Part shown: in pieces, positions 35,277-43,599 of the stretch | How the letters are laid out: every line of letters starts with the position of its first letter | Numbering within the stretch: the stretch's first letter is position 1 | Origin: Holophagaceae bacterium | Lineage (GTDB): Bacteria > Acidobacteriota > Holophagae > Holophagales > Holophagaceae | Assembly (NCBI GenBank): GCA_003165415.1 | Contig: PLUC01000164.1 | Coordinates: 5,250 to 56,548, forward strand | Reading direction: 5' to 3' | Length of the DNA: 51,299 nt | Notes under the pieces: generated by a model | The model's input: only the letters and a program-made list of their open reading frames with translations | Database searches by the model: none | Told to the model about the DNA's origin: nothing | Made by a program: the position numbers and the translations under genes

Positions 35277-35704
35277 CTAGCCTTGCTTGCCCAATACTTC
35301 AACCGAGAGGCGCTCAAGGTTCTGATCATTGGCTGGCACGACGATGTGTTCAATGCGACTGGCAACTTCTGAACTCTCGAATTCCTGGGACCAGGATACG
35401 TGGGTTCCAGTGGGTGACGATGCCAAGGTAATGGTTAAACAATACTTTGGCTCCGAGTCGTGCCGAACTACGACCTTCCTCGGTGATTCGATCTCTGCGA
35501 AAATATTCTCGTTTGGATAATTGCTGCCATCTGGTCCATGCATGATCAAAGACCAGCGACCGCCATTCCTGAACTCGCAAACGCTGAAAGTATTGGTGAA
35601 CCCGGCAGGCCCCACCACCGGGACAATCGCAACGGATCGCTTATCGCTGCAAAAACTTGATCTATTGTGGCCGGGATGTCGCGGGATGTAGTGAATGTCT
35701 TCAT
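35277..35704 (-). pseudogene. AHSA1/SRPBCC-domain protein with a single-base frameshift
   Basis: The gene starts at ATG 35704 with GGAGG nine to five bases upstream and reads MKTFTTSRDIPATIDQVFAA then ISDPLRLSRWW. At the G-run on the minus strand (35610-35613, four Gs) the frame breaks. Adding one G would give WWGPAGFTN and continue into FSVCEFRNGGRWSLIMHGPD and the rest of an AHSA1 (START-like) domain to 35277. WWGPxGFT is a family hallmark that spans the break. Repaired length is about 142 residues, which is normal. Base composition is visibly lower in G+C than the neighbours, which hints at transfer. Either a true pseudogene or a homopolymer sequencing error. Confidence 0.75.
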
Positions 35705-35717
35705 GGGGTCCTCCATT

Positions 35718-36575
35718 TCAGGTTATCAGCAGGGCTTCCTGCTCCAGCGGGCCATGGATGGCGATCAGCTCCAGCACCCGGTCCATGGCCGGGCTCAGAC
35801 CCCGCGGCAGTCCGGCCAGCACGGCCCGGTTGTTGCCAGCCTCCATCAGGGCGCGGTTGGAGAAACGCCGGAAGCATTCATCGAGGCCGGGGGGGAGATG
35901 CAGGGTGACCCGGCCAGGCAGCCTGGCCAGGAGCCGGGTGTACTCCTGCAGCCCCACGGGGTCGTAATCGCCGAAGTGGATCACCTGGATGCCCTCCTGC
36001 CCGGCGAGCCAATGGATGAACGCCTCGCGCATCCGCCCCCCGGTGCCGGCCAGCAGGAACAGGTCCGCTTCGGCCCGAAGCCGTTCGGAGTGGTAGAAGG
36101 TCTCGGGATTCTCGATGGTCATCACCCGGATCCCGGGGGGCAGGGCGGGGCCGCCAACGCGGCTTTCCAGGGGGTCGGTCTCCAGGAGCAGGGCGGCCGC
36201 GCCCCAGCGGGCGGAGGTGGCGGCGATGTCCGCCAGGTCCGGGTGGGCCTGGGGAGCGTGGCCCCGGGCCAGAACGGGGAAATGGTCCAGGCCCTGCCGG
36301 CCCCGCTTGGAATCGCGGTTGAGGGCGATGTTGCCGGCCCTCGGGCTGGCGGCGGCCGCGGCGCCGAAAATGCCGGGGAAGCGGGACACCACCCAGTCCC
36401 GGAATCCGTCCGGGCTGGTGACGGCGAACACCTCGCCGGCGCCCTGGCGGCGCTTTTCCAGGAGGCCGGCGGCGAGGGGGGTATGCAGGTCCAGGCGGGC
36501 GTTGGCGGAGAACCGGCTGGCCGGGAGGCGGCCCGCGGCCAGGAGCTCAATCAGCAGCTTGGACTGAATCGGCAT
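35718..36575 (-). CDS. jetD: Wadjet nuclease subunit JetD-like (DUF2220 Toprim domain)
   Basis: 285 residues, shorter than the roughly 380-400 usual for JetD. The C-terminal DUF2220/Toprim half has the acidic residues expected for catalysis: Glu at about 155 in MTIENPETFYHS and the DxD at 203-205 in IHFGDYDPVGLQEY. The N-terminal 100 residues look like a winged-helix (LLIELLAAGRLPASRF) but the long arm of DUF3322 seems reduced. JetD/MksG is the topoisomerase VI-like nuclease that cleaves plasmid DNA handled by the JetABC SMC motor. Its ATG follows GGAGGAGG and lies 29 bp inside jetC. Confidence 0.82.
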   Translation of the reverse strand: MPIQSKLLIELLAAGRLPASRFSANARLDLHTPLAAGLLEKRRQGAGEVFAVTSPDGFRDWVVSRFPGIFGAAAAASPRAGNIALNRDSKRGRQGLDHFPVLARGHAPQAHPDLADIAATSARWGAAALLLETDPLESRVGGPALPPGIRVMTIENPETFYHSERLRAEADLFLLAGTGGRMREAFIHWLAGQEGIQVIHFGDYDPVGLQEYTRLLARLPGRVTLHLPPGLDECFRRFSNRALMEAGNNRAVLAGLPRGLSPAMDRVLELIAIHGPLEQEALLIT

Positions 36576-39375
36576 CTTCCTCCTCCAGCACCGGCTCGTC
36601 CCGGAACACCACCTCCAGGGACTCCTCGGGATAGATGTAGGTGACCTTGCCTTCGGGCCGCAGGAAATAGAGCCGCCTGGCGTTGGCCGGGTTGGGCGAG
36701 GCCATGATGAGGGTGAAGCCCAGCTCCTGGGCGCATTCGCGGATGGTCTCCTGGTTCTGGTCGTCCAGGGTGTCCACTTCGTCCACGAAGATCAGCAGCC
36801 GCACCTCAGTGCGGCTGCGGTAGAGGTCGCGCAGCAGGTGGGCCAGGAACACCACCTTCAGGGTGATGGCGGTGCCGGTGCTCTCGGCGTCCAGGGAGGC
36901 GTACACTTCCTTTTCGCCGTCCTTGTTCACTTCCAGCTCCACCCGGAACAGGTCGAACAGGCGGAACACCTCGCCCTGGCGGATCCAGTCGCCCACCTGG
37001 CTCTTGGCCTTTTCGGCCAGGAACCGGTCGGCGAACAGGCCCTCCTCCTGGGTGAACTGCTTGAGCACGGTGGTGCGGGAGGTGTTTTCCACCAGCCGCA
37101 GCTGGATGCCGGAGAGGTTGGAGACCGAGAACTTGGCCATGGCCCGGTTGAGCCGGGCCACCCGGGCGCAGAGGGTGTCGTAGTCGCGCAGCAGGTTGGA
37201 GAAGGAGGTCTTGGCGGTGACGGCGATGTGCTGCCAGGCGGCGTCCAGCTGGGCCTTCTGGTCGGGCAGGGCCTCGATGAGGTCCCGGATCTGCTGGATA
37301 CGGGTGTCCCGGTCGCCGGCGATCATGCCGTCCAGCTGCAGGTCCAGTTCCTCCATGCGCCGGGCCACGGACTGGTCCAGGCGCACGGATTCGGTCCATT
37401 CCTCGGCGAGCTGGCCAAGGGCGGCGTTGAAGGCCGCATCGGTCATGGCCGGGGCGCCCAGGTCCAGATCCACCGGGGAGAGGTCCAGGCCCAGGGGCAG
37501 GGCCCGCTGTTCCAGGTCGGCCAGGGTGGTCTCGCGCAGCTGCTGGGCTTCTTTGGATAGCGCGGCGGCGCGGCCGGCTTCGATCCGGGCCCGGGTGCGG
37601 TTGCGCTCATGCTGGTCCAGGGCCTCTTCCCGGGCCTCGTCCAGGCGGGCCGATGCCGCTTCCAACTCGGCCAGCCTTTCCGCCAGGGCGGGGATCTTCT
37701 CAACCTCCTCCTCCCAGGTGGCGATCTTGGAAAGGACCAGGCTGAGGGCGCGCTCCTGGGCCTCCAGGCCGGCCAGGGCCTCCACCAGCTTTTCCCGGCC
37801 GCGGCTGTTCTCCGCCAGCTCCTCCAGGCGCTTGATCTCCCGTTCCAGGTGCCCGGCCTGGGTCTCGTAGTTCTCCACCTCCCGGGCCCGCACCAGGGGG
37901 TCCTCCAGGGACAGCCCCGGTGCGGGCAGGGCCTCCAGGTTCACCCGGACCCCGGAACCCTTGAACACCCCGTCCGCGGAGGCGGCGGCCACCACCGAGA
38001 GCAGCCGGCCGAAGCTCCTGGCATCGGTCAGCTCCAGGCCGTCCGGCCCCTCGGGCAGCATGAGGATGGCCGGGTTCACCAGCCGCAGCAGCGGGCCGCG
38101 CTCCTCGTCGGGGTACTCTTCCAGCAGCTCCATCCAGGAGGGGCGCGCGCCGGGCTGGTCCAGGGCGCGCAGGCGGTCGATGGTGATCAGGCAGTTCTGC
38201 CGGTCGTGGCGGTGCCTGGAGATCCGGGCGCGCAGGGCCGCGCTGCCGTCCCCGGCGCCCTGGAAGGCCGACAGGTCCATGCGGGTCTGGGCGGCTTCCT
38301 GGCGCAGGTCCTGCAGGCGGGCCTCCTGCAGCTCCTTGGGCTCGGCGTTCAGGCGCTCCTCCACGGCGCGGGCGTCTTCCAGGCGGCCTTTGGTGCGGCC
38401 CAGTTCCTGGACCTGGGCCTTGAGTTCCTGGTCCAGGTCGCGCCGGGTCTGGTTCCACTGGCTCTCGGCCGCCGAAGCCTCATCGGCGGCCTCCTGGGCC
38501 GCCGCGGCCCGGGCGGTGCGGTCGGCCAGCCTGGCCGCGGTCTCCCGGTAGATCCGCCGGAGGGTCTCGGGCAGCAGGGCCTGCAGCGCCCGCAGGCGGT
38601 CGTAGTCGCCGAACAGGTTCAGGCAGATCTTTTCGGCGGCGCGGATCTTCTCGTAGCGCAGGTTGCCGGCGTGGGCCTTGGCGTAGTCCTCGCCCACCAC
38701 CGAGCTGAGGGCGACCGTGCCGCGGCTGCGTTCGTCGCCGGAGACCAGTTCCAGTTCCACCACGGAGATGAGCAGGTTCTTCAGGTCGTCGGGCTTGCTC
38801 TTGCGCAGGGTGAGCAGCTGCCGGAACACCTCGATGAAGGTGTCGTAGCTGCCGCCGCCGGGCACCAACTCCAGCCGGAAGCCGCCGCGGTCGCCGCCGG
38901 AGCCCCGGAGCGCCGCCCTCAGCTGGGCCTGGCTCAGTTCCACGTAGTTCCGGGTGGCCAGCCGGGCCCGCGCCTCGTCCCAGGGCCGGGGCTGGCCGGT
39001 GCCCGGGTCGATGAAGTCGTCCTTGCGGTACGGGCCGTCGAAGCCGAAGCGCTGCCAGTCGCAGCCGGAAATGGCGCCCAGGCCGTGGAAGCCGACGCAG
39101 CGGATGCCCCACTTGGTGTCGGCCTCCACCAGGATGGTGCTCAGGCCGCCGGGCTTGAAGTAGAACGGCTTGGTCTTGCCCTGGAAATTGCTGGTGGGGA
39201 AGTGCATCAGCTTGATGTCGTCGATGTAGAGGAACTGCAGGGCGTTCAGCAGGCTGGACTTGCCGGCGTTGTTGCGGCCGGAGAGGTGGACGCTCTCCTC
39301 CAGATCGATCTCGGCGTACGGGTAGACGCCGGAGTCGATGAGCACGAGCTTGCGCGGACCGGGGATCGATGCCAT
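36547..39375 (-). CDS. jetC: Wadjet SMC-like ATPase JetC (MksB-like)
   Basis: 942 residues from the ATG at 39375 (GGAG eight bases upstream; a GTG one codon earlier also fits). Walker A is GRNNAGKSS at about residues 33-41. Walker B is LLIFVDEVDTLDDQNQ near residue 865, followed by a MASPNPANA segment. Between them long Glu/Arg/Ala/Leu-rich coiled coils (about 265-400 and 505-640) flank a hinge-like region. This is the SMC/MukB layout, compact for JetC, which is often about 1100 residues. In Wadjet it is the ATP-driven loop extruder that senses circular plasmids. It is coupled to jetB by a TGATG overlap. Confidence 0.85.
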   Translation of the reverse strand: MASIPGPRKLVLIDSGVYPYAEIDLEESVHLSGRNNAGKSSLLNALQFLYIDDIKLMHFPTSNFQGKTKPFYFKPGGLSTILVEADTKWGIRCVGFHGLGAISGCDWQRFGFDGPYRKDDFIDPGTGQPRPWDEARARLATRNYVELSQAQLRAALRGSGGDRGGFRLELVPGGGSYDTFIEVFRQLLTLRKSKPDDLKNLLISVVELELVSGDERSRGTVALSSVVGEDYAKAHAGNLRYEKIRAAEKICLNLFGDYDRLRALQALLPETLRRIYRETAARLADRTARAAAAQEAADEASAAESQWNQTRRDLDQELKAQVQELGRTKGRLEDARAVEERLNAEPKELQEARLQDLRQEAAQTRMDLSAFQGAGDGSAALRARISRHRHDRQNCLITIDRLRALDQPGARPSWMELLEEYPDEERGPLLRLVNPAILMLPEGPDGLELTDARSFGRLLSVVAAASADGVFKGSGVRVNLEALPAPGLSLEDPLVRAREVENYETQAGHLEREIKRLEELAENSRGREKLVEALAGLEAQERALSLVLSKIATWEEEVEKIPALAERLAELEAASARLDEAREEALDQHERNRTRARIEAGRAAALSKEAQQLRETTLADLEQRALPLGLDLSPVDLDLGAPAMTDAAFNAALGQLAEEWTESVRLDQSVARRMEELDLQLDGMIAGDRDTRIQQIRDLIEALPDQKAQLDAAWQHIAVTAKTSFSNLLRDYDTLCARVARLNRAMAKFSVSNLSGIQLRLVENTSRTTVLKQFTQEEGLFADRFLAEKAKSQVGDWIRQGEVFRLFDLFRVELEVNKDGEKEVYASLDAESTGTAITLKVVFLAHLLRDLYRSRTEVRLLIFVDEVDTLDDQNQETIRECAQELGFTLIMASPNPANARRLYFLRPEGKVTYIYPEESLEVVFRDEPVLEEEDADSVQAAD

Positions 39376-39944
39376 CACTTGGTCTCCATGGGCACGCTCA
39401 GTTCCTCGTCAGGCTTCAGCGACCTCCCGGCCATGTTGAGGATGTCCAGCAGCCGGTAGGCGGAGGTGCGGAAGCGCCAGCTCCCGTCCTTCACCGGCTC
39501 GGCCAGGCCGTAGCGCTTCATGGCGTCCAGCACCTTCAGCAGCGCCTCCTCGCTGGTCACATCCACTTCGGCCATGACCCGGGAGTACTTCTCGTGCTGC
39601 AGGTGGGGCAACTGGGCCGGGAGGATGGGAATCCGGGTGAGGTCCAGGTCCAGGTTCACCCCCTGGTCGTCCAGGGCCTCCACCAGGATGGCCGTGAACA
39701 GGATCATCCGCTGGGCGGTGCGGGGCGCGGACTCGTCGTCCAGGTAGAAGAAGCCGCGGCCGTGGCAGATCAGGTTCAGGCCCAGGGCGGCGAACAGGGT
39801 CTGGTAGCGCTCCGGGTCGGCGGCCAGGGCCTCGTAGACCGGACCGTCCTCCAGGCAGATGTGCCGCCCCTTGCGCAGATCCGTGAAGATCGTCTGCAGC
39901 ATCGGAAGTTCATGATATTCCACGGGCGCTCCCTTGGATTTCAT
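39375..39944 (-). CDS. jetB: Wadjet subunit JetB (MksE-like, DUF4194)
   Basis: 189 residues from ATG 39944, which lies inside jetA (35-bp overlap); no ribosome site is evident, so coupling is likely. An alternative ATG is 14 codons on. The sequence has IFTDLRKGRHICLEDGPVYE, LGLNLICHGRGFFYLDDE, AQRMILFTAILVEALDDQG and a C-terminal AMKRYGLAEPVKDGSWRFRT. That two-winged-helix KITE pattern is the MukE/MksE/DUF4194 type. JetB binds the JetA kleisin and controls the SMC motor. The in-frame sequence further upstream is jetA shadow. Confidence 0.8.
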   Translation of the reverse strand: MKSKGAPVEYHELPMLQTIFTDLRKGRHICLEDGPVYEALAADPERYQTLFAALGLNLICHGRGFFYLDDESAPRTAQRMILFTAILVEALDDQGVNLDLDLTRIPILPAQLPHLQHEKYSRVMAEVDVTSEEALLKVLDAMKRYGLAEPVKDGSWRFRTSAYRLLDILNMAGRSLKPDEELSVPMETK

Positions 39945-41133
39945 TGGAGGTGATGTCGGCCTCGGGATGCCAGAGGGTCCGCCGGGGCCCGCCGCGGTCC
40001 ACCTCGGTGTGCTTGAGCAGGCAATGATAGGCCCGGAGCAGTTCCCGCAGGCTGGCCTCGGGGAACTCGGTCCTGAGCCAGCGGAGCAGGTCCGGGGCTG
40101 AGCCGCCCCGGGCCAGGAAATGGTGACCGACCACCTTGTCCGAAAGGGGGATGCGGAAAGCCCGGGGAGGCGGCACCAGCACCAGCTCCTGGACATTGGG
40201 CCGGCGGTAGTAGGCCTGGGCCAGCCAGGAGGCGATGTTGGTGCCGAACGGCTTTCGCACTCGGCCTTCGTCCCAGGGGTCCATGAGCCCGAACCAGCGG
40301 TCCCAGAGGCTTTCCTCCGGCACCCGGCCCTGCTTGAGGGCCTGCCTATGGTAGGCGGAGATCAGGCTGCTCGCGGCCAGGGCCACCTGGGCGTTGCGCT
40401 TGGCTTGTTCGTAGAGGGGCTGCACCTCGTGGGCGGCCTCCTGGTACGCCCGGAAGGCATAGCTGCCGAGCCGGCGCAGACGAAAGCGGGCCATCTGGAA
40501 GTCCTCGATCACCCTTTGGGGCGCGCTTTCCTCGGCCCGGTCCAGGGCCTGGCGCAACTGCATGGAGGCCTCGTCGAAGGGCCCGTCCGGAACGAAGATG
40601 TCCTGCATGGGCAGGACGTAGTTCTCCCACAGTTCCCGGATCCGGCCCCAGCGCAGCTTGGAACTGAGGGGCGGGCTCTTCCGGTAGTCCTCGGTGGCCC
40701 GGTGGATGGCTTCCAGGTTGCCTTCGATGGAGCTTCGCAGTTCGTCCACCCGCTCCTGGATGTTGAGGGTCAGGTCCGTGACCCGGGTGAAGGACCGGGC
40801 CCTCAGGCTGGTTTCCAGGCCCTCCCTCAGGCTGACCAGGTCCTGGACCGCCCCTTCGATCAGCTTGGCGTCCACCAGGTGCCGCCGCTGCAGGAGCCGG
40901 TCCACGAAAGCCTTGAGGAAGCCGACGACGGCATAGCGGCCATGCGCTTCGTCCAGGTCGAGCAGCCCCGCCTGGACCAGGTCGAGCGGGGTCAATCCCT
41001 TGTCCCTGGCGAATTGGGCGAGCAGTTCTTCCACGTCGCCCTGGCTGTGGGTGGTGAAGCGGCACAAGCCCTCCACCAGATCGAAGTTCTCGGTCAGGAA
41101 CCGGAGGAAGGTTTTGGGACTGGGGGAGGCCAA
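39910..41133 (-). CDS. jetA: Wadjet kleisin subunit JetA (MksF-like)
   Basis: 407 residues from a TTG, the only start available after the upstream stop; ribosome site weak. The N-terminal part (FLRFLTENFDLVEGLCRFTT, GRYAVVGFLKAFVDRLLQRR) looks like a winged helix plus helical bundle. It is followed by long helices (LTLNIQERVDELRSSIEGNL) and a C-terminal domain with FRIPLSDKVVGHHFLARG. This is the MukF/MksF kleisin layout, shorter than many JetA proteins. First gene of jetABCD; all junctions overlap, so the four subunits are made together. Assignment rests on layout and on the clear jetC and jetD. Confidence 0.78.
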   Translation of the reverse strand: MASPSPKTFLRFLTENFDLVEGLCRFTTHSQGDVEELLAQFARDKGLTPLDLVQAGLLDLDEAHGRYAVVGFLKAFVDRLLQRRHLVDAKLIEGAVQDLVSLREGLETSLRARSFTRVTDLTLNIQERVDELRSSIEGNLEAIHRATEDYRKSPPLSSKLRWGRIRELWENYVLPMQDIFVPDGPFDEASMQLRQALDRAEESAPQRVIEDFQMARFRLRRLGSYAFRAYQEAAHEVQPLYEQAKRNAQVALAASSLISAYHRQALKQGRVPEESLWDRWFGLMDPWDEGRVRKPFGTNIASWLAQAYYRRPNVQELVLVPPPRAFRIPLSDKVVGHHFLARGGSAPDLLRWLRTEFPEASLRELLRAYHCLLKHTEVDRGGPRRTLWHPEADITSNEIQGSARGIS

Positions 41134-41262
41134 GGGGGGTTCCCGGTTGAGGATGTTGGAAAGACGCGGCGATACTAGGTTCCAGGATACCCGAACCGGC
41201 CCTGGTCACCCTCCTCCGCAGGCACCGGCCTCCGCGCATTGAACTGACCCGCGGGGTCTGTC

Positions 41263-41445
41263 TCAACCACTGTCTTCGCGTGCATTTTGGGATTGGATCA
41301 GGCGGTCCTCCATCCTCCTGGTCCCTGAGTCCTGGGCCCGGCCTCGGCCCGCCGCCCAGCCCAACCCACCGGTGATGACCATCAGCAGGACCTTCTCGAA
41401 GGCTCCGGCGGCATCCGGTTGTTTCCACTTCCAGAACAAGAACAT
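41263..41445 (-). CDS. Doubtful small protein (60 aa) with one hydrophobic helix
   Basis: 60 residues: a basic aromatic start (FLFWKWKQPDAAGAF), one hydrophobic stretch (VLLMVITGGLGWAAG) and a charged tail (RRMEDRLIQSQNARED). It would be a small membrane protein encoded 130 bp upstream of and in the same direction as jetA. No strong ribosome site or family match supports it, so it may be chance. Confidence 0.3.
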   Translation of the reverse strand: MFLFWKWKQPDAAGAFEKVLLMVITGGLGWAAGRGRAQDSGTRRMEDRLIQSQNAREDSG

Positions 41446-41472
41446 GCTTTGTGTCGTTGGAGGTTTCCCTGG

Positions 41473-41682
41473 TTATTTTTTCGAGGACCTGGAGCCGGAA
41501 GTGTACATCGTCCTCCCACGCACCCGGTACCTGGGGACCATCAGTCTGGGTGGGATGGGCAGTCCAGTCGAGGTCGCCAGGGAAAGCTCCTGGTGCATCA
41601 CGCTCTGGGCCCGTGCCTTGATCCGCAGTTCCACTTCCCGTTTCGAGCGCTCCATGTCCTGAATCGCTTCGGCCAGACTCAT
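41473..41682 (-). CDS. Doubtful small basic protein (about 69 aa)
   Basis: From an ATG at about 41682 the frame reads MSLAEAIQDMERSKREVELR, then a basic region with PPRLMVPRYRVRGRTMYTSG and a Ser/Lys end. The first half is a plausible amphipathic helix. No ribosome site is visible and the start is uncertain (the frame stays open to 41781). It precedes the 41263 frame on the same strand. Confidence 0.25.
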   Translation of the reverse strand: MSLAEAIQDMERSKREVELRIKARAQSVMHQELSLATSTGLPIPPRLMVPRYRVRGRTMYTSGSRSSKK

Positions 41683-41773
41683 GAACATCACGGCGGGAGC
41701 AAGCTTGGCCGGACAAAAAACCCTGGAACCAAGACCCGGTATTGAACATTGCAATACGAGGAGGTCGAATGCC

Positions 41774-42178
41774 ATGTCCACGCGAAGTCAAGGCAGCCGG
41801 TCCAGGTTCCGCTCCACAGTTAAATGTTTGGGTCTTCTTTCCCTCCTTGCCGCCGGAACGGCGGCGCGGGCGGTCTATGGGGAGATCCGGACCATCGGCC
41901 CCGATGATCCCATTCCAGGCACCTGGGTGGTCCTCGGCCTCACCGGTCTGTTCCAGCCCCTGGGGCCGGTGGAGGAGAACCGCATGAAGGTCGTCATGGA
42001 CACTTGTGGAGCGCCCTTTGGCACCCAGCTCCAGGTCCACTGGCTTTCCCCCGTTCCCGACGGGTGGGTGGTCCTGCGCCGGGTGAAGGCCCGTGTGCCG
42101 GATGGCTACATGATGGTGATCAAGAACTTCAACGACGTTCCGCCCGAGGGGCGGGATCTGGAAGATCCCATCATCTGA
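41774..42178 (+). CDS. Secreted hypothetical protein
   Basis: 134 residues from the ATG at 41774, placed by AGGAGGT eight bases upstream. The first 38 residues are an Arg-rich n-region (RSQGSRSRFRSTVK) and a hydrophobic core (CLGLLSLLAAGTAARA), a Sec-type signal with likely cleavage after ARA. A lipobox is not present. The mature part (PGTWVVLGLTGLFQPLGPVE, MKVVMDTCGAPFGTQLQVHW) looks beta-rich with one Cys. I do not recognise the family. It ends 12 bp from the convergent HemY-like gene. Confidence 0.7.
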   Translation: MSTRSQGSRSRFRSTVKCLGLLSLLAAGTAARAVYGEIRTIGPDDPIPGTWVVLGLTGLFQPLGPVEENRMKVVMDTCGAPFGTQLQVHWLSPVPDGWVVLRRVKARVPDGYMMVIKNFNDVPPEGRDLEDPII

Positions 42179-42190
42179 TGCCACGCCCCG

Positions 42191-43405
42191 CTATGCGCGG
42201 AACACCCGCTCGACTTCGTGCAGGGCGCGCCCGACGCAGTCTTCGATGGAGAGCCCGGACAGGTAGTTGCCCGCCAGCATCAGGTCGCCGCCGGCGAGGC
42301 TCCGGTCCAGGGCCTGCAGCCAGGCTTCATGGCCCAGGGTGATGGCCGGCATGGTGTGGTCCCGGCGGAAGCTGGCCGCCACCGCGGCCGGGGCCGCGCC
42401 CAGCACCCGGCAGGCGTGGTCGAGCATCTGCCCGGCATCCCCGGCCCGCCCGTCGAAGTGGAAGGTCCAGGCGCGCATGCCGGGGACCGGGAAGGTGTCG
42501 GCGGACACGGCGGAGTAGCAGGGGCCCCCGGGCAGGATCAGGCCGGTGAGCCGGGGCAGGTGGGGCAGGGGGTCGCGGAACACCAGGCCCAGGGATTTCA
42601 CGGTGCGGGTCTCGATCCGTCCCAGCAGCCCGGCGGTTTCCGGGAAGGCCTGGGCCAGCAGGGCGGCGGCGGCGTCGGCGGGCACCGCCACCGCCACCCG
42701 GCGCGCCTGGACCGTCTCGCCGCGGCTGGTGCGCACCTGGAAGCCTTCGGGGGTCCTGAGCAGCTCCACCGCCGCCCGCTCCAGGGCGCAATGGATGCCC
42801 GGGAGGCGGCCCAGGGCCTGGACCGCGGGGCCGAGCCCGCCGCGCACGGCGAAGCTCCTGGCCACGTCCTTGCGCCGACCGGGCCTGGCCTGGAACAGGG
42901 CATCCGCCGGGAACGCCTGGGTCTCCTGGGAGGCCACGGCGTTGAGGGCGGGATGCAGCACCCGGGCCCAGTTCTTCGGGCCCAGGATCCGGGAGTAGTA
43001 GGCGGCGGCAGTGGACCCGGCTCGGGCGGCCCGGAACATCCGGGGCAGGTGCAGGGCGGCTTCCCAGAAATCCAGGCAGGACGGGATGGAACGCAGGGCG
43101 CCCTGCTCGACCATCCGGAAGCCCATGCTCTTGCGGGGCGTGGCCCGGGCCAGGAAATCGGTGCCGGCCATGACGTCCAGGAACCGGCGGTAGGAGTTGT
43201 AGCAGGTGTGGGCGCCCAGCTCCAGCCAGCCCGAGGGCTCCGGGGCGCCCACCGGGGCGGAGCACAGGCAGCCTCCGGCCTCAACGCGCTGCTCCAGGAC
43301 CAGAGTGCGCTGCCCCCGGGAGGCGGCCATCTGCGCCAGGGAGAGGCCGCTGATGCCCGCGCCGATGACGCAGAGGTCGTAGCTGAGGCTGGGAAGATCG
43401 TTCAT
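42191..43405 (-). CDS. hemY: FAD-dependent oxidoreductase, protoporphyrinogen oxidase (HemY)-like
   Basis: 404 residues. An N-terminal Rossmann FAD motif is clear (YDLCVIGAGISGLSLAQMAA, then LVLEQRVEAGG), as is the C-terminal FAD-binding end LMLAGNYLSGLSIEDCVGRA typical of protoporphyrinogen oxidases and amine oxidases. The central region (LELGAHTCYNSYRRFLDVM, FAVRGGLGPAVQALG) fits HemY. HemY oxidises protoporphyrinogen IX to protoporphyrin IX in heme synthesis. No other hem gene is near, and at 404 residues it is somewhat short, so a related flavoprotein is possible. Divergent from the trp operon. Confidence 0.75.
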   Translation of the reverse strand: MNDLPSLSYDLCVIGAGISGLSLAQMAASRGQRTLVLEQRVEAGGCLCSAPVGAPEPSGWLELGAHTCYNSYRRFLDVMAGTDFLARATPRKSMGFRMVEQGALRSIPSCLDFWEAALHLPRMFRAARAGSTAAAYYSRILGPKNWARVLHPALNAVASQETQAFPADALFQARPGRRKDVARSFAVRGGLGPAVQALGRLPGIHCALERAAVELLRTPEGFQVRTSRGETVQARRVAVAVPADAAAALLAQAFPETAGLLGRIETRTVKSLGLVFRDPLPHLPRLTGLILPGGPCYSAVSADTFPVPGMRAWTFHFDGRAGDAGQMLDHACRVLGAAPAAVAASFRRDHTMPAITLGHEAWLQALDRSLAGGDLMLAGNYLSGLSIEDCVGRALHEVERVFRA

Positions 43406-43437
43406 CTGAATACCTTATCATATTGAATAAATCACCC

Positions 43438-43466
43438 TTGCGGCCGGCGGGAAAACCAAGTATATT
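43438..43466 (+). promoter_or_regulatory. trp operon promoter (TTGCGG-17-TATATT)
   Basis: TTGCGG at 43438-43443 and TATATT at 43461-43466 have the ideal 17-bp spacing. The initiation point would be near 43473, so the leader transcript starts just before the ribosome site (GTGGAG, 43477-43482) of the trp leader peptide. The region lies between divergent hemY-like and trpL, and its A+T-rich left part (43413-43437) may serve both directions. Confidence 0.65.
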
Positions 43467-43487
43467 CTGAAGCCAAGTGGAGTATCC

Positions 43488-43574
43488 GTGTCGCGCATGA
43501 TCAACACGTTGGCCTGGTTCTGGTGCTATTGGCCCCAGCGGTCGGGCAATTGCGTGCGGAGCGTCCACACCTAG
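43488..43574 (+). CDS. trpL: trp leader peptide (attenuation sensor)
   Basis: 28 residues from GTG 43488, five bases after GTGGAG; an in-frame ATG at 43497 would give 25 residues. The peptide begins MSRMINTLAWFWCYW, with three Trp codons within six (43515, 43521 and 43530), then PQRSGNCVRSVHT and TAG. Clustered Trp codons followed 25 bases after the stop by a strong intrinsic terminator ahead of trpE is the layout of ribosome-mediated attenuation. Low charged tRNA-Trp would stall the ribosome here and relieve termination. Confidence 0.88.
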   Translation: MSRMINTLAWFWCYWPQRSGNCVRSVHT

Positions 43575-43599
43575 GCGAATCTCCCAAGGCAAGTTTCCC

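Larger units (their letters stand above)
41134..41773. other. 640-bp region upstream of jetA: only doubtful small frames
   Basis: This stretch between the divergent jetA and the secreted-protein gene holds no recognisable gene. Two minus-strand frames look protein-like by composition and are listed separately. The jet operon promoter must lie here; no -35/-10 pair stood out near 41140-41230. An A+T-richer patch at about 41715-41760 precedes the 41774 gene. Confidence 0.5.

Noticed and set aside
37609-39459. 616-residue plus-strand frame across jetC
   Set aside because: Gly/Gln/Leu/Val-rich shadow opposite a convincing SMC ATPase; no ribosome site or family features.
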